Positions 8,985 through 24,120 are shown, counted from the stretch's first letter. The stretch is DNA of 64,000 bases from an uncultured Gemmatimonadota bacterium (GCA_903882745.1 CAIRYG010000005.1:124001-188000); one strand, 5' to 3'. Numbers and translations are program-made. The notes: a model not told the origin generated them from the letters alone.

Positions 8985-9018
8985 AAAGCGGGGGCCGTCG
9001 AAAGACGGCCCCCGCTTT
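8985..9018. terminator. Bidirectional hairpin terminator with GAAA loop
   Basis: A perfect 15-bp stem (8985-8999 and 9004-9018) encloses a GAAA tetraloop (9000-9003), between the plus-strand LVIVD gene and the convergent metallopeptidase gene. On the minus strand it is followed by five U residues, and on the plus strand by three. Confidence 0.85.
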
Positions 9019-9041
9019 GCGTTGAGAACGAAACGCGGACG

Positions 9042-9698
9042 CTACATCGCGCCAAACATCTTCTCCAGCCAGGCATACATCGCAGGCTGCTTCTCCTTAA
9101 TCCCCGCACGTGTAAACGGTTCACGCGCGGCGGCCCCCTGCAAATACACCGACGTCATCATTGCGAAATACTCGCCAGGCTTCGACACCACATACGCATC
9201 CGACGGAAACTTTCCCGACTGCTGCGCTTCAGCGAACAGCTTCAAAATCTCAGGATTCCGCACCCCACTCGGCAGTCGCTTGTCGTGAAACGCGTGACAC
9301 AGCTCGTGCAGAATCACTGGGTGCTGCGCATCGTAGTGCGAGGGAACATGGATCGGGATCGCCACACGACCGCCGCCGTATGAGGCGCTGCGACCGGTCA
9401 TAGCCATTGCCATCGGGATGGACCGAAAGAACACCTTTACGCTGTCGGCAATCGTCAGTCGTTCAATCATGTCAATCTGCACATGCATCGAATCAAGCAC
9501 CGACTTGTAGTCCGGCTCAGCGGCAACAGCGCTGACGTCGATTCGGTATCCGCGGTACTCGACGATTTGAGGAGCCATCGCAGCGGGCGCGGGCACGGCG
9601 GGCGCTGCTGGGGCGGTCGATTGCTGTGCGACGAGTGGCGCGGTGCCAAGACAGGAGGCCGCGCCGAGGAGGCGGAGGGTGCGGGAGAGGACGTTCAT
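9042..9698 (-). CDS. Secreted HExxH metallopeptidase candidate
   Basis: Starting at the ATG at 9698 (GGAG about six bases upstream), the 218-residue protein has a signal peptide ending LVAQ and an Ala/Pro linker. The rest has a gluzincin-like layout: VILHELCHAFHDKRLP supplies the zinc motif HELCH near residue 144, and the downstream GEYFAMMTSVYL supplies a plausible third Glu ligand. This resembles the catalytic region of anthrax lethal factor-like domains, which also occur in free-standing bacterial proteins. I do not recognise a named family and the substrate is unknown. The frame remains open to 10073 upstream, but that part has no signal sequence and overlaps the divergent gene. Confidence 0.6.
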   Translation of the reverse strand: MNVLSRTLRLLGAASCLGTAPLVAQQSTAPAAPAVPAPAAMAPQIVEYRGYRIDVSAVAAEPDYKSVLDSMHVQIDMIERLTIADSVKVFFRSIPMAMAMTGRSASYGGGRVAIPIHVPSHYDAQHPVILHELCHAFHDKRLPSGVRNPEILKLFAEAQQSGKFPSDAYVVSKPGEYFAMMTSVYLQGAAAREPFTRAGIKEKQPAMYAWLEKMFGAM

Positions 9699-9794
9699 CG
9701 GTACTCCAGCCAAGTGTGAAGTCCAAAAGGTACTCTCGGCCGCCACGTTCGTCGAATCCGGTACCATGCCCCGCATTCTGGGGTATGATTCGTC

Positions 9795-11840
9795 GTGCGC
9801 GCGCTGACCTCCTCTATCGTTTGTACGGCCCTCCTGCTGGCCGCGGCTGCGCCATTGCGTGGGCAGATCGTGCGCAACGCGCCGACGCGCACCGATAGCG
9901 CAGCGGCTCCGGCGGTTCGGCCAGAGTCGCAGGCAACGCCGGACCGTGCACGGTACGCGCAGATTGAGTTTGAAGCCTTTCGGCACACCCATCTCCCACA
10001 TGTCACGTCGCGGCGCGCGCCGAGTTGTGATGAGCGGGTGGGCGCCAAGTGTTACTGGTATGCAGAGGGGCATGAGCTCCCCGCGGAGCCACGGGAGATC
10101 ACACAGCAGCGACAGAAGCTGCTGTGGGACCTCGAGGCATTCGCGAAGAGCGCGCCTGAGAATTTTTGGATCACCGAACAGCGGGTGCGGTATCTCGCAG
10201 AATCGGAGCGCTACGACGAGGCGTTAGCGGTAGCGCGCGCGTGCCGAGGCGATGGGGCAGGGAATGGATGGCGCTGCGAGACTCTTGTGGGTTTTGCGTT
10301 GCATCTGTCGGGGGCGTATCTCGAGGCGGAGCGCACGTACGATTCGGCGCTTGCGCACATGGGCCCCATGGAAAAATGTGCCTGGCGCGACATGTCGTTG
10401 TTACTCGACGACGTCGCGCGCGCGCAATACCGGGCCACCCGGTGTGGCGATCCCGCCCGCGACGAGTGGGCCGCGCGCACCTGGTCATTGGCGCGCACGT
10501 TGTATGCGATGCCCGGCAATGATTCGCGCACCGAGTACTTCGCACGTATGACGATGGCGCAGATGATTGCCGATGCGCCGGGTGCCTTTCAGAAAGGCTT
10601 CAATGAAGACGAGCGCGAAACGCTGTTGCGGTTTGGCTGGCCGCGCAGCTGGGCGGCGGAATTTGTGCTTCCCTTCACGGTCGCGCTCGCCGACACCAAC
10701 TCGATTATCCCCAAGTCGCCCGGCTCAACCATTGGTGTGAAAGGTAAAGGCAAAGGGGGAACGCCAATGGGGAGTTATCCGCCGGGCGTGAAAATTCCGG
10801 CGAACATGCCGCCGCTCACGCGGCCGCCGGATATTCCCAAGGGCCCTCTCCCCGGGAACGCCGGAGGCGCCCCCGATTCGCGGCCGCAGTTGCCACGGTT
10901 GCCGGGCGTTGAGCTCAAGCCGCGCGACGACGACGGCATCAGCATTGTGGGAATGGAAGCCGTCCCCGCATATCGCTACATCCCAGCGGGCTATGTGCTC
11001 AACGATCCCGTGCGCGCAGACTCCACCGCCTGGTGGCAGCAGTTGCCGCCGGTCTTTGCGCGCTACGCCCCGGCGTACGCAAAATCACTCGTCTCGCTCG
11101 AACATCAGCAGGCGGTGTTCAAGCGCGGCGACAGCGCGATTGTCGTGATGGCGTACGAAACGCGCGGCAATCCTGCGGTCGCGGGCGCCAAGTTGAACGC
11201 CGCACTCACCGTCACACCGGGCGGCCCAACACCCCACGACTACTCGGCGCGCCTGCCAAACGCGCCCGCATCAACGGTGCTCACCGTGCGCGCGCCGTGG
11301 GGGCCACTGCTGATGAGCGCCGAACTCACCGCGCCGGAACGCAACGCGGTGGCGCGCGCACGCTACGGGGTGGGACCCTTACCCGGACCCACCGCGCGCG
11401 TGACCCTCTCCGATATACTCTTCTACCGAAGCACGGGCGCTTTTCCGGCCACCGTCGAAGAAGCGGCACCGCTCGCACTCGCTACCGAACGGATCCACGC
11501 CAAGGAAAAACTCGGCGTCTATTGGGAAACGTACGGGACCGACCCCACCGGTGAGTCGATGCACGTGAGTGTGATTGTCATGCGCGAAAATGCGAATGGC
11601 AACGACGAGCCAGGATTCTTCAGCCGGCTGGGCAAAGCCATCGGCCGGAACCGTGACGCAACGCCGGTGAGTATTTCGGTCGATGATCTTTCGGCGCGCG
11701 GACTCCGCACCTCAACCCGCGCACTCTCGCTCGATATCTCTACACTCACCAAGGGTGAGTACGTAGTGCAGTTGGAGATCACCGTGGCGGGGCAGCCCAC
11801 GCTGCACACCGAGCGGCGAATCGAAGTACTGGGCCCCTGA
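9795..11840 (+). CDS. Exported protein of unknown function, 681 residues
   Basis: It begins with GTG at 9795 and a signal peptide ending LRGQ. The N-terminal third is helical and TPR-like, with Cys residues that may pair (DERVGAKCYWYAEG, ARACRGDG, MEKCAWRD). A Pro/Gly-rich linker (about residues 315-375) follows. The C-terminal part is predicted beta and contains LSDILFYRSTG and YWETYGTDPTGE, similar in style to exported proteins that follow GWxTD/TPR patterns in soil bacteria. I cannot assign a function. It diverges from the metallopeptidase gene with 96 bases between the starts, so shared regulation is possible. Confidence 0.65.
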   Translation: MRALTSSIVCTALLLAAAAPLRGQIVRNAPTRTDSAAAPAVRPESQATPDRARYAQIEFEAFRHTHLPHVTSRRAPSCDERVGAKCYWYAEGHELPAEPREITQQRQKLLWDLEAFAKSAPENFWITEQRVRYLAESERYDEALAVARACRGDGAGNGWRCETLVGFALHLSGAYLEAERTYDSALAHMGPMEKCAWRDMSLLLDDVARAQYRATRCGDPARDEWAARTWSLARTLYAMPGNDSRTEYFARMTMAQMIADAPGAFQKGFNEDERETLLRFGWPRSWAAEFVLPFTVALADTNSIIPKSPGSTIGVKGKGKGGTPMGSYPPGVKIPANMPPLTRPPDIPKGPLPGNAGGAPDSRPQLPRLPGVELKPRDDDGISIVGMEAVPAYRYIPAGYVLNDPVRADSTAWWQQLPPVFARYAPAYAKSLVSLEHQQAVFKRGDSAIVVMAYETRGNPAVAGAKLNAALTVTPGGPTPHDYSARLPNAPASTVLTVRAPWGPLLMSAELTAPERNAVARARYGVGPLPGPTARVTLSDILFYRSTGAFPATVEEAAPLALATERIHAKEKLGVYWETYGTDPTGESMHVSVIVMRENANGNDEPGFFSRLGKAIGRNRDATPVSISVDDLSARGLRTSTRALSLDISTLTKGEYVVQLEITVAGQPTLHTERRIEVLGP

Positions 11841-11867
11841 TGGCCAGCGCGCGCGGTGGGCGCAGCC

Positions 11868-12434
11868 CTACCGCGCTGGACGACGCTCTTCGCGCCAGCT
11901 AATGCGTGCTTGGACCAGCGTGGCCAAGAGGCTGATGCATCCCATGGTGATAAAGAGCGCGTGGAATGATCCCCATTTCGCGATCATGCCACCAATCGCG
12001 ATGGCGATGCCAGATACGATCTGCGTGTGACCGCTCGCGATTCCCCACGCAAAGGTGTCGTCGCTCTCCGTAAGCTCGCTGGCGAAGTATGCATCCCACG
12101 ACGGCGTTGAGATGGCCTCGGCGAGCCCCAGCCCAACCTGAACCACGAGCAGCTGGTGCGGCGTGTGGACCAAGAGATAACAAAAGGTGCACACCGTGTT
12201 CATCGCGTATCCGATCGTGATCACGCGGAACTTCCAACGCGACTGGTTCACCAATCGACCAACAACGGGATAGGCCAAGCCGCAGACAATCAGATAGGCG
12301 GCCCACGCCGAGGTGATATCAAAGACGTCGCCGCCGATCCGTTGCGCAAACACCGCAAACAGCGGTCCCAACAGCCCCTCGCCGAGGTACCAGAGGCTGG
12401 ACGCAATCAGCAGGAGCCGGATGGTGCGATTCAT
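11868..12434 (-). CDS. Half-size MFS-type membrane protein
   Basis: At 188 residues this is about half the usual 400 of a major facilitator transporter. It shows an N-terminal-half pattern: a first helix with YLGEGLLGPLFAVFAQ, a second ending at the basic loop VGRLVNQSRWKFR, and about six membrane segments in all, ending with a basic tail REERRPAR. No second half follows: its stop lies 27 bases from the end of the convergent neighbour. The start lies at an ATG with no open reading frame beyond it that adds MFS sequence. It may work as a dimer of six-helix units or be a stable remnant. Family membership is fairly sure, function unknown. Confidence 0.65.
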   Translation of the reverse strand: MNRTIRLLLIASSLWYLGEGLLGPLFAVFAQRIGGDVFDITSAWAAYLIVCGLAYPVVGRLVNQSRWKFRVITIGYAMNTVCTFCYLLVHTPHQLLVVQVGLGLAEAISTPSWDAYFASELTESDDTFAWGIASGHTQIVSGIAIAIGGMIAKWGSFHALFITMGCISLLATLVQARISWREERRPAR

Positions 12435-12497
12435 AATGCGGGGGGGAGGCGAAACTGACGCGGTACTGGATACATACAGGATAGCGCAGGAAACAGG

Positions 12498-12510
12498 CGT
12501 TCGCCGAACG
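12498..12510. promoter_or_regulatory. Short palindrome upstream of PQQ dehydrogenase
   Basis: Arms cgttcg and cgaacg flank one base, in the 145-base space between the divergent MFS and dehydrogenase genes. It could be an operator, but palindromes this short arise often in G+C-rich DNA. Confidence 0.2.
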
Positions 12511-12579
12511 TCACGCCGCGAGTGCCACGCGCGCTACGCAATTGGAAATTTTCGCGGCAATGCCGCATACTCTACGACT

Positions 12580-14514
12580 ATGCGCCCAACTTATTTCTTC
12601 GCTCTTCTTGCGGTCTGCGCCAACGCGCTCTGTGCCAACAGGCTCTGCGCCCAGTCCGGTAACTGGCCGACCTACGGCAATGATGCCGGTGGGCTCAAGT
12701 ACTCACCGCTCGCCGACGTTAATCGCGAAACCGTTGCTCGGCTGAAGCCCGCGTTCACGTGGGACGCCAATGAACAACCGATTCGTGCGAGCGAAGGACA
12801 AAAAGCCGCTCGCCCAGGGCTGTTCCAGGCGACGCCGCTCGCTATCAACGACACCCTCTTCTTTCCCACGCCGTACAATCGCGTGATCGCGCTCGACGCG
12901 ACCACCGGCAAGGAGTACTGGTCGTACGACCCGCAGGCGTGGAAGACCTACGGGCAGCCCAGTAATGGCACGGGGCTCGTGCACCGGGGCGTGGCCACGT
13001 GGAGTAATGGGAAAGAGCGTCGTGTGTTTCTGAACTCACGGTGGCGCCTGATTGCACTTGATGCCAAAACTGGGAAGCCCATTCTGTCGTTCGGCACAAA
13101 CGGCGAGATCGATCTCACCGCTGGGCTCTCGCGCACCGTTCGCAAGGAGCACTACACCAACACCTCACCGCCGGTGGTCTGGGGGAACTTGGTGATTGTT
13201 GGCAATGGCGTGGGGGATCGTCTCGTGTATCACAGCGATCCGCCGGGTGACATCCAAGCCTATGATGTGCGCACGGGAAAACGGGTGTGGCGGTTCAAGA
13301 CGGTGCCCGAGGCCGGTGAATTCGGCAACGACACGTGGAAGGACGGCTCGTGGAAATACATGGGGCACACGAATGTGTGGGCGCCCTTCACGGTCGACAG
13401 TGTGCGCGGGCTCGTCTATTTGCCGGTCGGCACACCGAGCGACGACTGGTACGGTGGCGAACGCAAAGGCGACGGCCTCTTTGGCGAATCGCTGCTCTGT
13501 TTGGATGCGCGCACTGGAAAGCGCGTCTGGCATTTCCAAGTCGCGCACCACGGCCTGTGGGACTACGATCTCCCCGCACCCCCGAACCTCGTGACGGTCA
13601 TGCACGAGGGGAAGAAAACGGATATCGTGATCGCCCCCACCAAGCAGGGATTCCTCTTCGCGTTTGATCGCGTCACCGGAAAGCCGCTCTGGCCGATCGT
13701 CGAACGTCCTGTGCCGCAGAGCGATGTGCCGGGCGAGGAGACCTCCAAGACGCAGCCGTTCCCGACCAAGCCCGCACCTTTTGCGGCGCAAGGATTTAGC
13801 GTGGCCGACCTGATCGACTTCACACCAGCGGTGAAGCAGGCAGCGGTCGACGAACTCGCGAAATACCGAAGCGGCCCGCTCTACTCGCCTCCCTCGCTCA
13901 AGGGCACGGTCGCGATGCCTGGCGTGATCGGCGGATCGGGATGGGGCGGTGCCGCAGTGGATCCCACCACGGGCTGGGCCTTCATCAAAGCCACCAACTC
14001 GCCCGCACTTTTCACCCTACAGAAGCGCGACGCGCCGAGTGATACGGTGGATACACCGTACATGGTGGATCTCGCGCGCTCGACGCTTGGGCTCTCACAG
14101 CTCAATACCGCGGAGGGCGCGGCACGCAACACGTTGCCCATTAACAAGCCGCCCTACGGAACGCTCACGGCGATTGATCTCAACACCGGCGACACCAAGT
14201 GGCAGGTGGTACTCGGCGACAGCCCCGAAGTGCGGAATCACCCAGCGTTGAAGGGTGTTGCGCTCCCCCCGTTGCTCGGCGTGGCTGGGTCACCCGGGGC
14301 GTTGGTGACCGCGGGCGGCTTGGTGTTTGTCACTGGCGGCGGTCGCACGTTGTATGCGATCGACTCGCGGACCGGCGCCACACTCTGGCAATACGACTTG
14401 GGGCAGCAGGGCTACGCGAACCCTATGACGTATCGCGGAAAGGACGGCAAACAGTATGTGGTGATTGCCACCGGCGGTGGCAGCACGTCCAAGCTGATGG
14501 CGTTCGCGTTCTAG
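12580..14514 (+). CDS. PQQ-dependent dehydrogenase (quinoprotein, glucose-dehydrogenase-like)
   Basis: From the ATG at 12580 the protein is 644 residues long, with a signal peptide ending LCAQ, so it is periplasmic. It is an eight-bladed quinoprotein propeller. NWPTYGNDAGGLKYSPL opens the fold, and several blades carry tryptophan-docking motifs such as DATTGKEYWSYDP, DARTGKRVWHFQ and DSRTGATLWQYD. HHGLWDYDLPAPPNLV is characteristic of membrane-type glucose dehydrogenases and relatives. These enzymes oxidise sugars or alcohols and pass electrons to quinone. There is no membrane anchor beyond the signal and no fused cytochrome c domain. PQQ synthesis genes are not in the window. A longer reading from 12313 lacks signal features. 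Confidence 0.85.
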   Translation: MRPTYFFALLAVCANALCANRLCAQSGNWPTYGNDAGGLKYSPLADVNRETVARLKPAFTWDANEQPIRASEGQKAARPGLFQATPLAINDTLFFPTPYNRVIALDATTGKEYWSYDPQAWKTYGQPSNGTGLVHRGVATWSNGKERRVFLNSRWRLIALDAKTGKPILSFGTNGEIDLTAGLSRTVRKEHYTNTSPPVVWGNLVIVGNGVGDRLVYHSDPPGDIQAYDVRTGKRVWRFKTVPEAGEFGNDTWKDGSWKYMGHTNVWAPFTVDSVRGLVYLPVGTPSDDWYGGERKGDGLFGESLLCLDARTGKRVWHFQVAHHGLWDYDLPAPPNLVTVMHEGKKTDIVIAPTKQGFLFAFDRVTGKPLWPIVERPVPQSDVPGEETSKTQPFPTKPAPFAAQGFSVADLIDFTPAVKQAAVDELAKYRSGPLYSPPSLKGTVAMPGVIGGSGWGGAAVDPTTGWAFIKATNSPALFTLQKRDAPSDTVDTPYMVDLARSTLGLSQLNTAEGAARNTLPINKPPYGTLTAIDLNTGDTKWQVVLGDSPEVRNHPALKGVALPPLLGVAGSPGALVTAGGLVFVTGGGRTLYAIDSRTGATLWQYDLGQQGYANPMTYRGKDGKQYVVIATGGGSTSKLMAFAF

Positions 14515-14537
14515 AGCACTAAAGAGCCCTATAGGCG

Positions 14538-14566
14538 AAGCGGCCCGGCGCACTGCCGGGCCGCTT
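14538..14566. terminator. Hairpin between convergent genes
   Basis: A 12-bp perfect stem (14538-14549 and 14555-14566) with a five-base loop separates the PQQ dehydrogenase from the convergent VCBS-repeat gene and can serve both. Confidence 0.75.
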
Positions 14567-14573
14567 TGTGGTT

Positions 14574-15725
14574 TTACGGCTTTTTGATTGCGCCGCTAAA
14601 CCAGATTCCGTTCTGCGCTTCGGAGCGCGCACCCGCGATGTCGGGCCAACCGTCGCCGTCAAGATCGCCAACAGCAAGGCCGTACACCGAACCCTTGCCG
14701 TCGCCCCACGTGACCGTGTTGAACGTCGGCGTCTTGCCGCCCTGATTGAAGAACACCACGCCCGGCGCTTCCTGATTGCCGACGACGATGTCGCGGAGGC
14801 CGTCCTTGTTCATGTCGGCAATCGCGATCGAGTAGGGCGCGCTTCCGCGCGGGCCGAGTGGGAGCGCAGCGCCAAAGGCGCGCTTGCCTTCGCCGTAGTA
14901 GATAAAGAGTCCCGCTTTTTCATCGCCGACAACGAGATCGAGAATGCCGTCGCCATTCACATCGCCCGCGGCCGCAGCGCGCGCGTTCGACACCGGGCCG
15001 CCGAACGTGGCGGGCGCCGCGGTAAAGTGGCCGGAGCCGTCGTTCCAGAAAATCAGGCTCTGCCCGCCGTCGCGATGCGGCACAAAGAGATCGATCTTGC
15101 CGTCGCCGTCGAAATCGGCGGCGACAATGATCGTGGCCGACTGCGTGGCCAGCGGCTCACAGGTTGGGAAGCCGCCCTTGCCGTCATTCAAGCACACATA
15201 GCTCGGCTTGGGCGCGTTCGGATTCGAGCTACGGTTGGCGACGATCAAGTCGGGGCGTTTATCGCCGTTGAGATCGGCGACGGTCACATACCGGGTGGAC
15301 CACTCCGGCTGGCCGAAGGTCCCGATGACCGTGAAGTGTCCCTTGCCGTCGTTCTTATAGACGAGCTTCTTGTCGGGCCGATCGTTGCTGACGACGATAT
15401 CGAGCGCGCCGTCGCCGTCGAGATCCGCGAGCGCGGCCGAATAGGTGCGGTCCGGCGCGTCGGCGAGCAGCTCGGTAGTGAACTTCCCGTGCCCGTCGTT
15501 GCGGAGGATCAGGTCGTTGAGCGGCCAGTGGCGCCCCTTGGCCAGCACCACGTCGAGGGTGCCGTTTCCGTCGATGTCACCGAGGCTAACCGAGGCAGAG
15601 GTCTCGGACACCGACTCCAGCAGCAGGACGCGGTCGTAGCTCCTGAGCTCGGCAGGCGCCGGAGCGGTGAGCGGAAGCGCGACCAGGGCGAGCAGGGCGG
15701 TGACCAGCGGGCGAGGGATTGTCAT
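14574..15725 (-). CDS. VCBS/FG-GAP repeat protein
   Basis: The 383-residue protein has a signal peptide (ending APAE) and about seven FG-GAP/VCBS repeats. Each carries a calcium loop of the form DxDGDGxxD, for example GDIDGNGTLDVV, ADLDGDGALDIV, ADLNGDKRPDLI, ADFDGDGKIDLF and GDLDGDGWPDIA. This builds a seven-bladed integrin-like propeller that depends on calcium and sits outside the cell or in the periplasm. The repeat array fills the whole protein with no added enzyme domain, so a binding or adhesion role is likely. It diverges from the first sortilin-like gene with 94 bases between the starts. Confidence 0.85.
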   Translation of the reverse strand: MTIPRPLVTALLALVALPLTAPAPAELRSYDRVLLLESVSETSASVSLGDIDGNGTLDVVLAKGRHWPLNDLILRNDGHGKFTTELLADAPDRTYSAALADLDGDGALDIVVSNDRPDKKLVYKNDGKGHFTVIGTFGQPEWSTRYVTVADLNGDKRPDLIVANRSSNPNAPKPSYVCLNDGKGGFPTCEPLATQSATIIVAADFDGDGKIDLFVPHRDGGQSLIFWNDGSGHFTAAPATFGGPVSNARAAAAGDVNGDGILDLVVGDEKAGLFIYYGEGKRAFGAALPLGPRGSAPYSIAIADMNKDGLRDIVVGNQEAPGVVFFNQGGKTPTFNTVTWGDGKGSVYGLAVGDLDGDGWPDIAGARSEAQNGIWFSGAIKKP

Positions 15726-15819
15726 GGGCTCAAGATACGCCGAACGTCCCCGCGCCCCAAGGCGTATCTTAACGGACGCCCGTCTCCGGGCCCCCCGTCG
15801 CTCCTACACGAGGTCTTTT

Positions 15820-21527
<5,708 letters not shown>

Positions 21528-21562
21528 TGATGTGACGCGGTACCGCGGTGTTCGCTTCGCGT

Positions 21563-21901
21563 TCAGCGGAGCAGAATCAGTTGCGGTACCGCGTCGCTGT
21601 CGGCCCACACGATCGCATCTTGATCGAAGGTGGTGCCGATCTCTCGTGCGGCACTGAGGGTAAGGCCGAGTGCGAACCAGCTGAGCTCTGCAGGCCAGTT
21701 GGATCCGTCTTCGGTGCCGCGAGGGTTGTAGGCGGTGATGAAGGCGCCGCAATCGACGTCATGAGTGCCAAACAGCGATGCGAGCGCCGCAGAGCGCTGG
21801 CCGACGTTCAGGACAATCTCATTCGGGCCTGTGCCAATCCGATAGGATGTGGCGAGGTAGGCGCGGAGTTTATTGGGGTCGATGTTGGAACGATCCGGCA
21901 T
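21563..21901 (-). CDS. DUF3293 family protein
   Basis: The 112-residue product matches the DUF3293 pattern: an N-terminal YLATSYRI strand, LNVGQRSAALASLF, then the conserved AFITAYNPRG, and a C-terminal DAIVWADSDAVPQLILL strand. It has no signal peptide, so it is cytoplasmic. The family has no established function. It follows the membrane-protein gene on the same strand with 21 bases between them and may be co-transcribed with it. Confidence 0.72.
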   Translation of the reverse strand: MPDRSNIDPNKLRAYLATSYRIGTGPNEIVLNVGQRSAALASLFGTHDVDCGAFITAYNPRGTEDGSNWPAELSWFALGLTLSAAREIGTTFDQDAIVWADSDAVPQLILLR

Positions 21902-21922
21902 GCGCGAGATCCTACGGTTACG

Positions 21923-23272
21923 TCACACGACGAGCGGCAGCACCACCACCACACAGGCCGCCCACGCGGCGAACGCCACACTCGCTTCGCTGAACGTGGC
22001 GTGCAGTGAGGCAATCCACGCGTCGCGTGCACCTGTGACTTGCCGGTAGAGCAGTCCGCTCAGCACGCCAATATGAATCACATTCCAGCCGATCACGGTG
22101 AGGCGGTTGAGCGTGAGCCGGTCGTGTGCGGTGCGGTAGAGCACCGCGGCGAGCGCGTAGGCTGCGACGAGCACAGCAAACGCTGCGATGGCAACAATGC
22201 CGCGGCGGAGCCAACGCTGATAGTCGGCGGAGAGATCGTCGGCGTGGACGGGTGTCGCGCCAATCAAGAGCGCGGCCACCGCGAAGAGCATGCCGTTATA
22301 GGTGAGCAGCGAGGTGCGATCGTAGAACGGTTGCATAAAGTGCGCCGGGATCAGCGCGACGTACGCCGCGAGCACCACGAGCGTCGGCACCAACAGGAGC
22401 CGCGGGAGCGTGGTGACCATTTTGCTCAGGCCACGTCGAAAGTCCTGCGCCGACGGCGATACCAGCGGATCGTACACCGTCGCGACCGCCACAATCGGCA
22501 TGAGGCCAGCGCCCCCGACCATCAGCAGACGGATCACGGATTCGCTGAGGGTGATGCCGAGTGTCTTGAACAGCTGCACCGTGATGCCGTTGAAGGCCAT
22601 CACGGCCAAGCCGTAGACTCCTGTCACGACAACCACTTCAGTTGACTTGGTGAGAAACGCAAAACGATCGCGCGCGCTGGCCCGGATCCCCATGAGGCAG
22701 ATGCCCACTGCGGCCCAGGCCAACAGCGGCATGTGTCCCGAAGCGATATGGCGATAATCCACGTTGCCGACCGACCGCCAAAATGCCAACGCCGTGAGTA
22801 CTGTCACCCCACCCAGAAGGGCAACGGAGTGCGGTGTGGCGCTCAGATGCGCACGTCGAGCACCGGTCAAGAACCCAATCGCGGTCACTGCGATCACCGG
22901 TGTCACCAGGAGCTGTAAGTACAGCTCGGTGTGACCAGCCGCATCGCGAAAGACGAACAGTGGGTCCGACAGCAACCAGAGCACGACACTCGTGATCACA
23001 CTGAAGGGGAGCACGAGCCCCCAGTGCACGCGGGAGCGGTCGGCGGCGACCGTGGATTCGGAGGATGCGTTGGCTACGGTGGACGCCGTGGCGACGTCGG
23101 CAAGGCGCAGCTGCCACGCCTCCAGCAACCGATTCTCGGGCGCGGCCGCATACGCCGCCGCGATGTCCTCGCGAAACTCGGCGCTCCCGTGCTCACGCTC
23201 GGCGGCGCGAAAGAGGGATTCGAGGGGCTGCGGCGCGTGCTGATTCGACTGGATCTGCGCGAGGTACTGCAT
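21923..23272 (-). CDS. Polytopic membrane protein, possibly DUF4153-like
   Basis: From the ATG at 23272 the protein has 449 residues. A soluble N-terminal region (about residues 1-85) looks helical and includes LESLFRAAEREHGSAEFREDI. About ten to eleven hydrophobic segments follow, the first near residue 90 and the last at the C-terminus. The segment PRLLLVPTLVVLAAYVALI followed by LTLNRLTVIGWNVIHI recalls DUF4153 inner-membrane proteins, but I am not certain. No catalytic motif is visible. The start is placed after a short N-terminal extension that an in-frame codon at 23347 would add. Confidence 0.55.
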   Translation of the reverse strand: MQYLAQIQSNQHAPQPLESLFRAAEREHGSAEFREDIAAAYAAAPENRLLEAWQLRLADVATASTVANASSESTVAADRSRVHWGLVLPFSVITSVVLWLLSDPLFVFRDAAGHTELYLQLLVTPVIAVTAIGFLTGARRAHLSATPHSVALLGGVTVLTALAFWRSVGNVDYRHIASGHMPLLAWAAVGICLMGIRASARDRFAFLTKSTEVVVVTGVYGLAVMAFNGITVQLFKTLGITLSESVIRLLMVGGAGLMPIVAVATVYDPLVSPSAQDFRRGLSKMVTTLPRLLLVPTLVVLAAYVALIPAHFMQPFYDRTSLLTYNGMLFAVAALLIGATPVHADDLSADYQRWLRRGIVAIAAFAVLVAAYALAAVLYRTAHDRLTLNRLTVIGWNVIHIGVLSGLLYRQVTGARDAWIASLHATFSEASVAFAAWAACVVVVLPLVV

Positions 23273-23357
23273 GGCGTCTCCTATCGGCCGAGGTTCCAAC
23301 AGACTCAATAAGCATAGGGCACTGGCGCCCGTTCTGCTCGCCGACAATCGTTAGGCT

Positions 23358-23591
23358 ATGCCCACACCCGCCCAGCCCAAGAATCCGCTGCATGGTATCA
23401 CCCTCGAGGCGATCCTCAATCAACTCGTGGCGGAACTCGGCTGGGCCAAAATGGGACGGCGGGTGAAGATTGACTGCTTCAACTCCGATCCCAGTGTGTC
23501 CTCGAGCCTGAAGTTCCTGCGGAAGACCCCGTGGGCGCGCACGAAGGTTGAGGACCTGTACCTCGAAGTCGTGAGAACACGAATCCGATGA
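23358..23591 (+). CDS. VF530 family (DUF2132) small protein
   Basis: This 77-residue protein matches the VF530 family along its whole length: [20 protein letters not shown], then [20 protein letters not shown] near the middle, and [10 protein letters not shown] at the end. VF530 folds as a small helical bundle and has been suggested to bind DNA; its physiological role is unknown. It overlaps the cupin gene by four bases (ATGA) and diverges from the membrane-protein gene with 85 bases between them. Confidence 0.88.
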   Translation: MPTPAQPKNPLHGITLEAILNQLVAELGWAKMGRRVKIDCFNSDPSVSSSLKFLRKTPWARTKVEDLYLEVVRTRIR

Positions 23592-24028
23592 GCGCCGACA
23601 AGATTGATCTCCTGGCTGGCATTGAAGACCACTCGGGGATTTATACCCTTCGCGCGGGGGATATCACGCGCGGCTGGAATGGCATTCGGTATCGCACCGG
23701 ATTGTCTGGGCGGAACACGAGCGCCAAGAAGCTCTCGATGAATGTCGCGACCGTGCCCCCAGGGGCTGTGGCGTATGCGCACATTCATGTGGATTTTGAG
23801 GTGATGCTGTACATCCTGTCGGGGCATGTGCGCCATGAGTTTGGGCCGAACTTAGAGCAGTCGCTCGAGAACGGACCGGGCGACATGATTTTTATTGAGC
23901 CCGGGGTTCCGCACGAGGTGCTGAACTTGAGCGAGACTGAGCCGGTGGTGGCGGTGGTGTCGCGCTCCGATGCGTCGGAGTGGGAGCATATTGTGGATGT
24001 GCCGAGTCGGCGGCGTCCGCAGGGGTAA
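23588..24028 (+). CDS. Cupin-domain protein
   Basis: The 146-residue cytosolic protein has one cupin barrel. The metal-binding motifs are [20 protein letters not shown] (His, His and Glu in motif 1) and [17 protein letters not shown] (His in motif 2). Single-domain cupins act as sugar-binding, isomerase or dioxygenase-like proteins; the substrate is not evident. The ATG overlaps the VF530 stop, so the two are translationally coupled. Confidence 0.82.
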   Translation: MSADKIDLLAGIEDHSGIYTLRAGDITRGWNGIRYRTGLSGRNTSAKKLSMNVATVPPGAVAYAHIHVDFEVMLYILSGHVRHEFGPNLEQSLENGPGDMIFIEPGVPHEVLNLSETEPVVAVVSRSDASEWEHIVDVPSRRRPQG

Positions 24029-24120
24029 ATGCGGGAGGCCGCGCGCGCGTAGCGACGACGAGTTGCGCGGTCGAAGCAGCGGGCGATGCTGGCGCCGTAG
24101 CAAAGAGATTTAGCGCATAC

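Noticed and set aside
11868-12434. Frameshifted full-length MFS gene
   Set aside because: No MFS-like sequence was found in other frames on either side; the neighbour ends 27 bases away.
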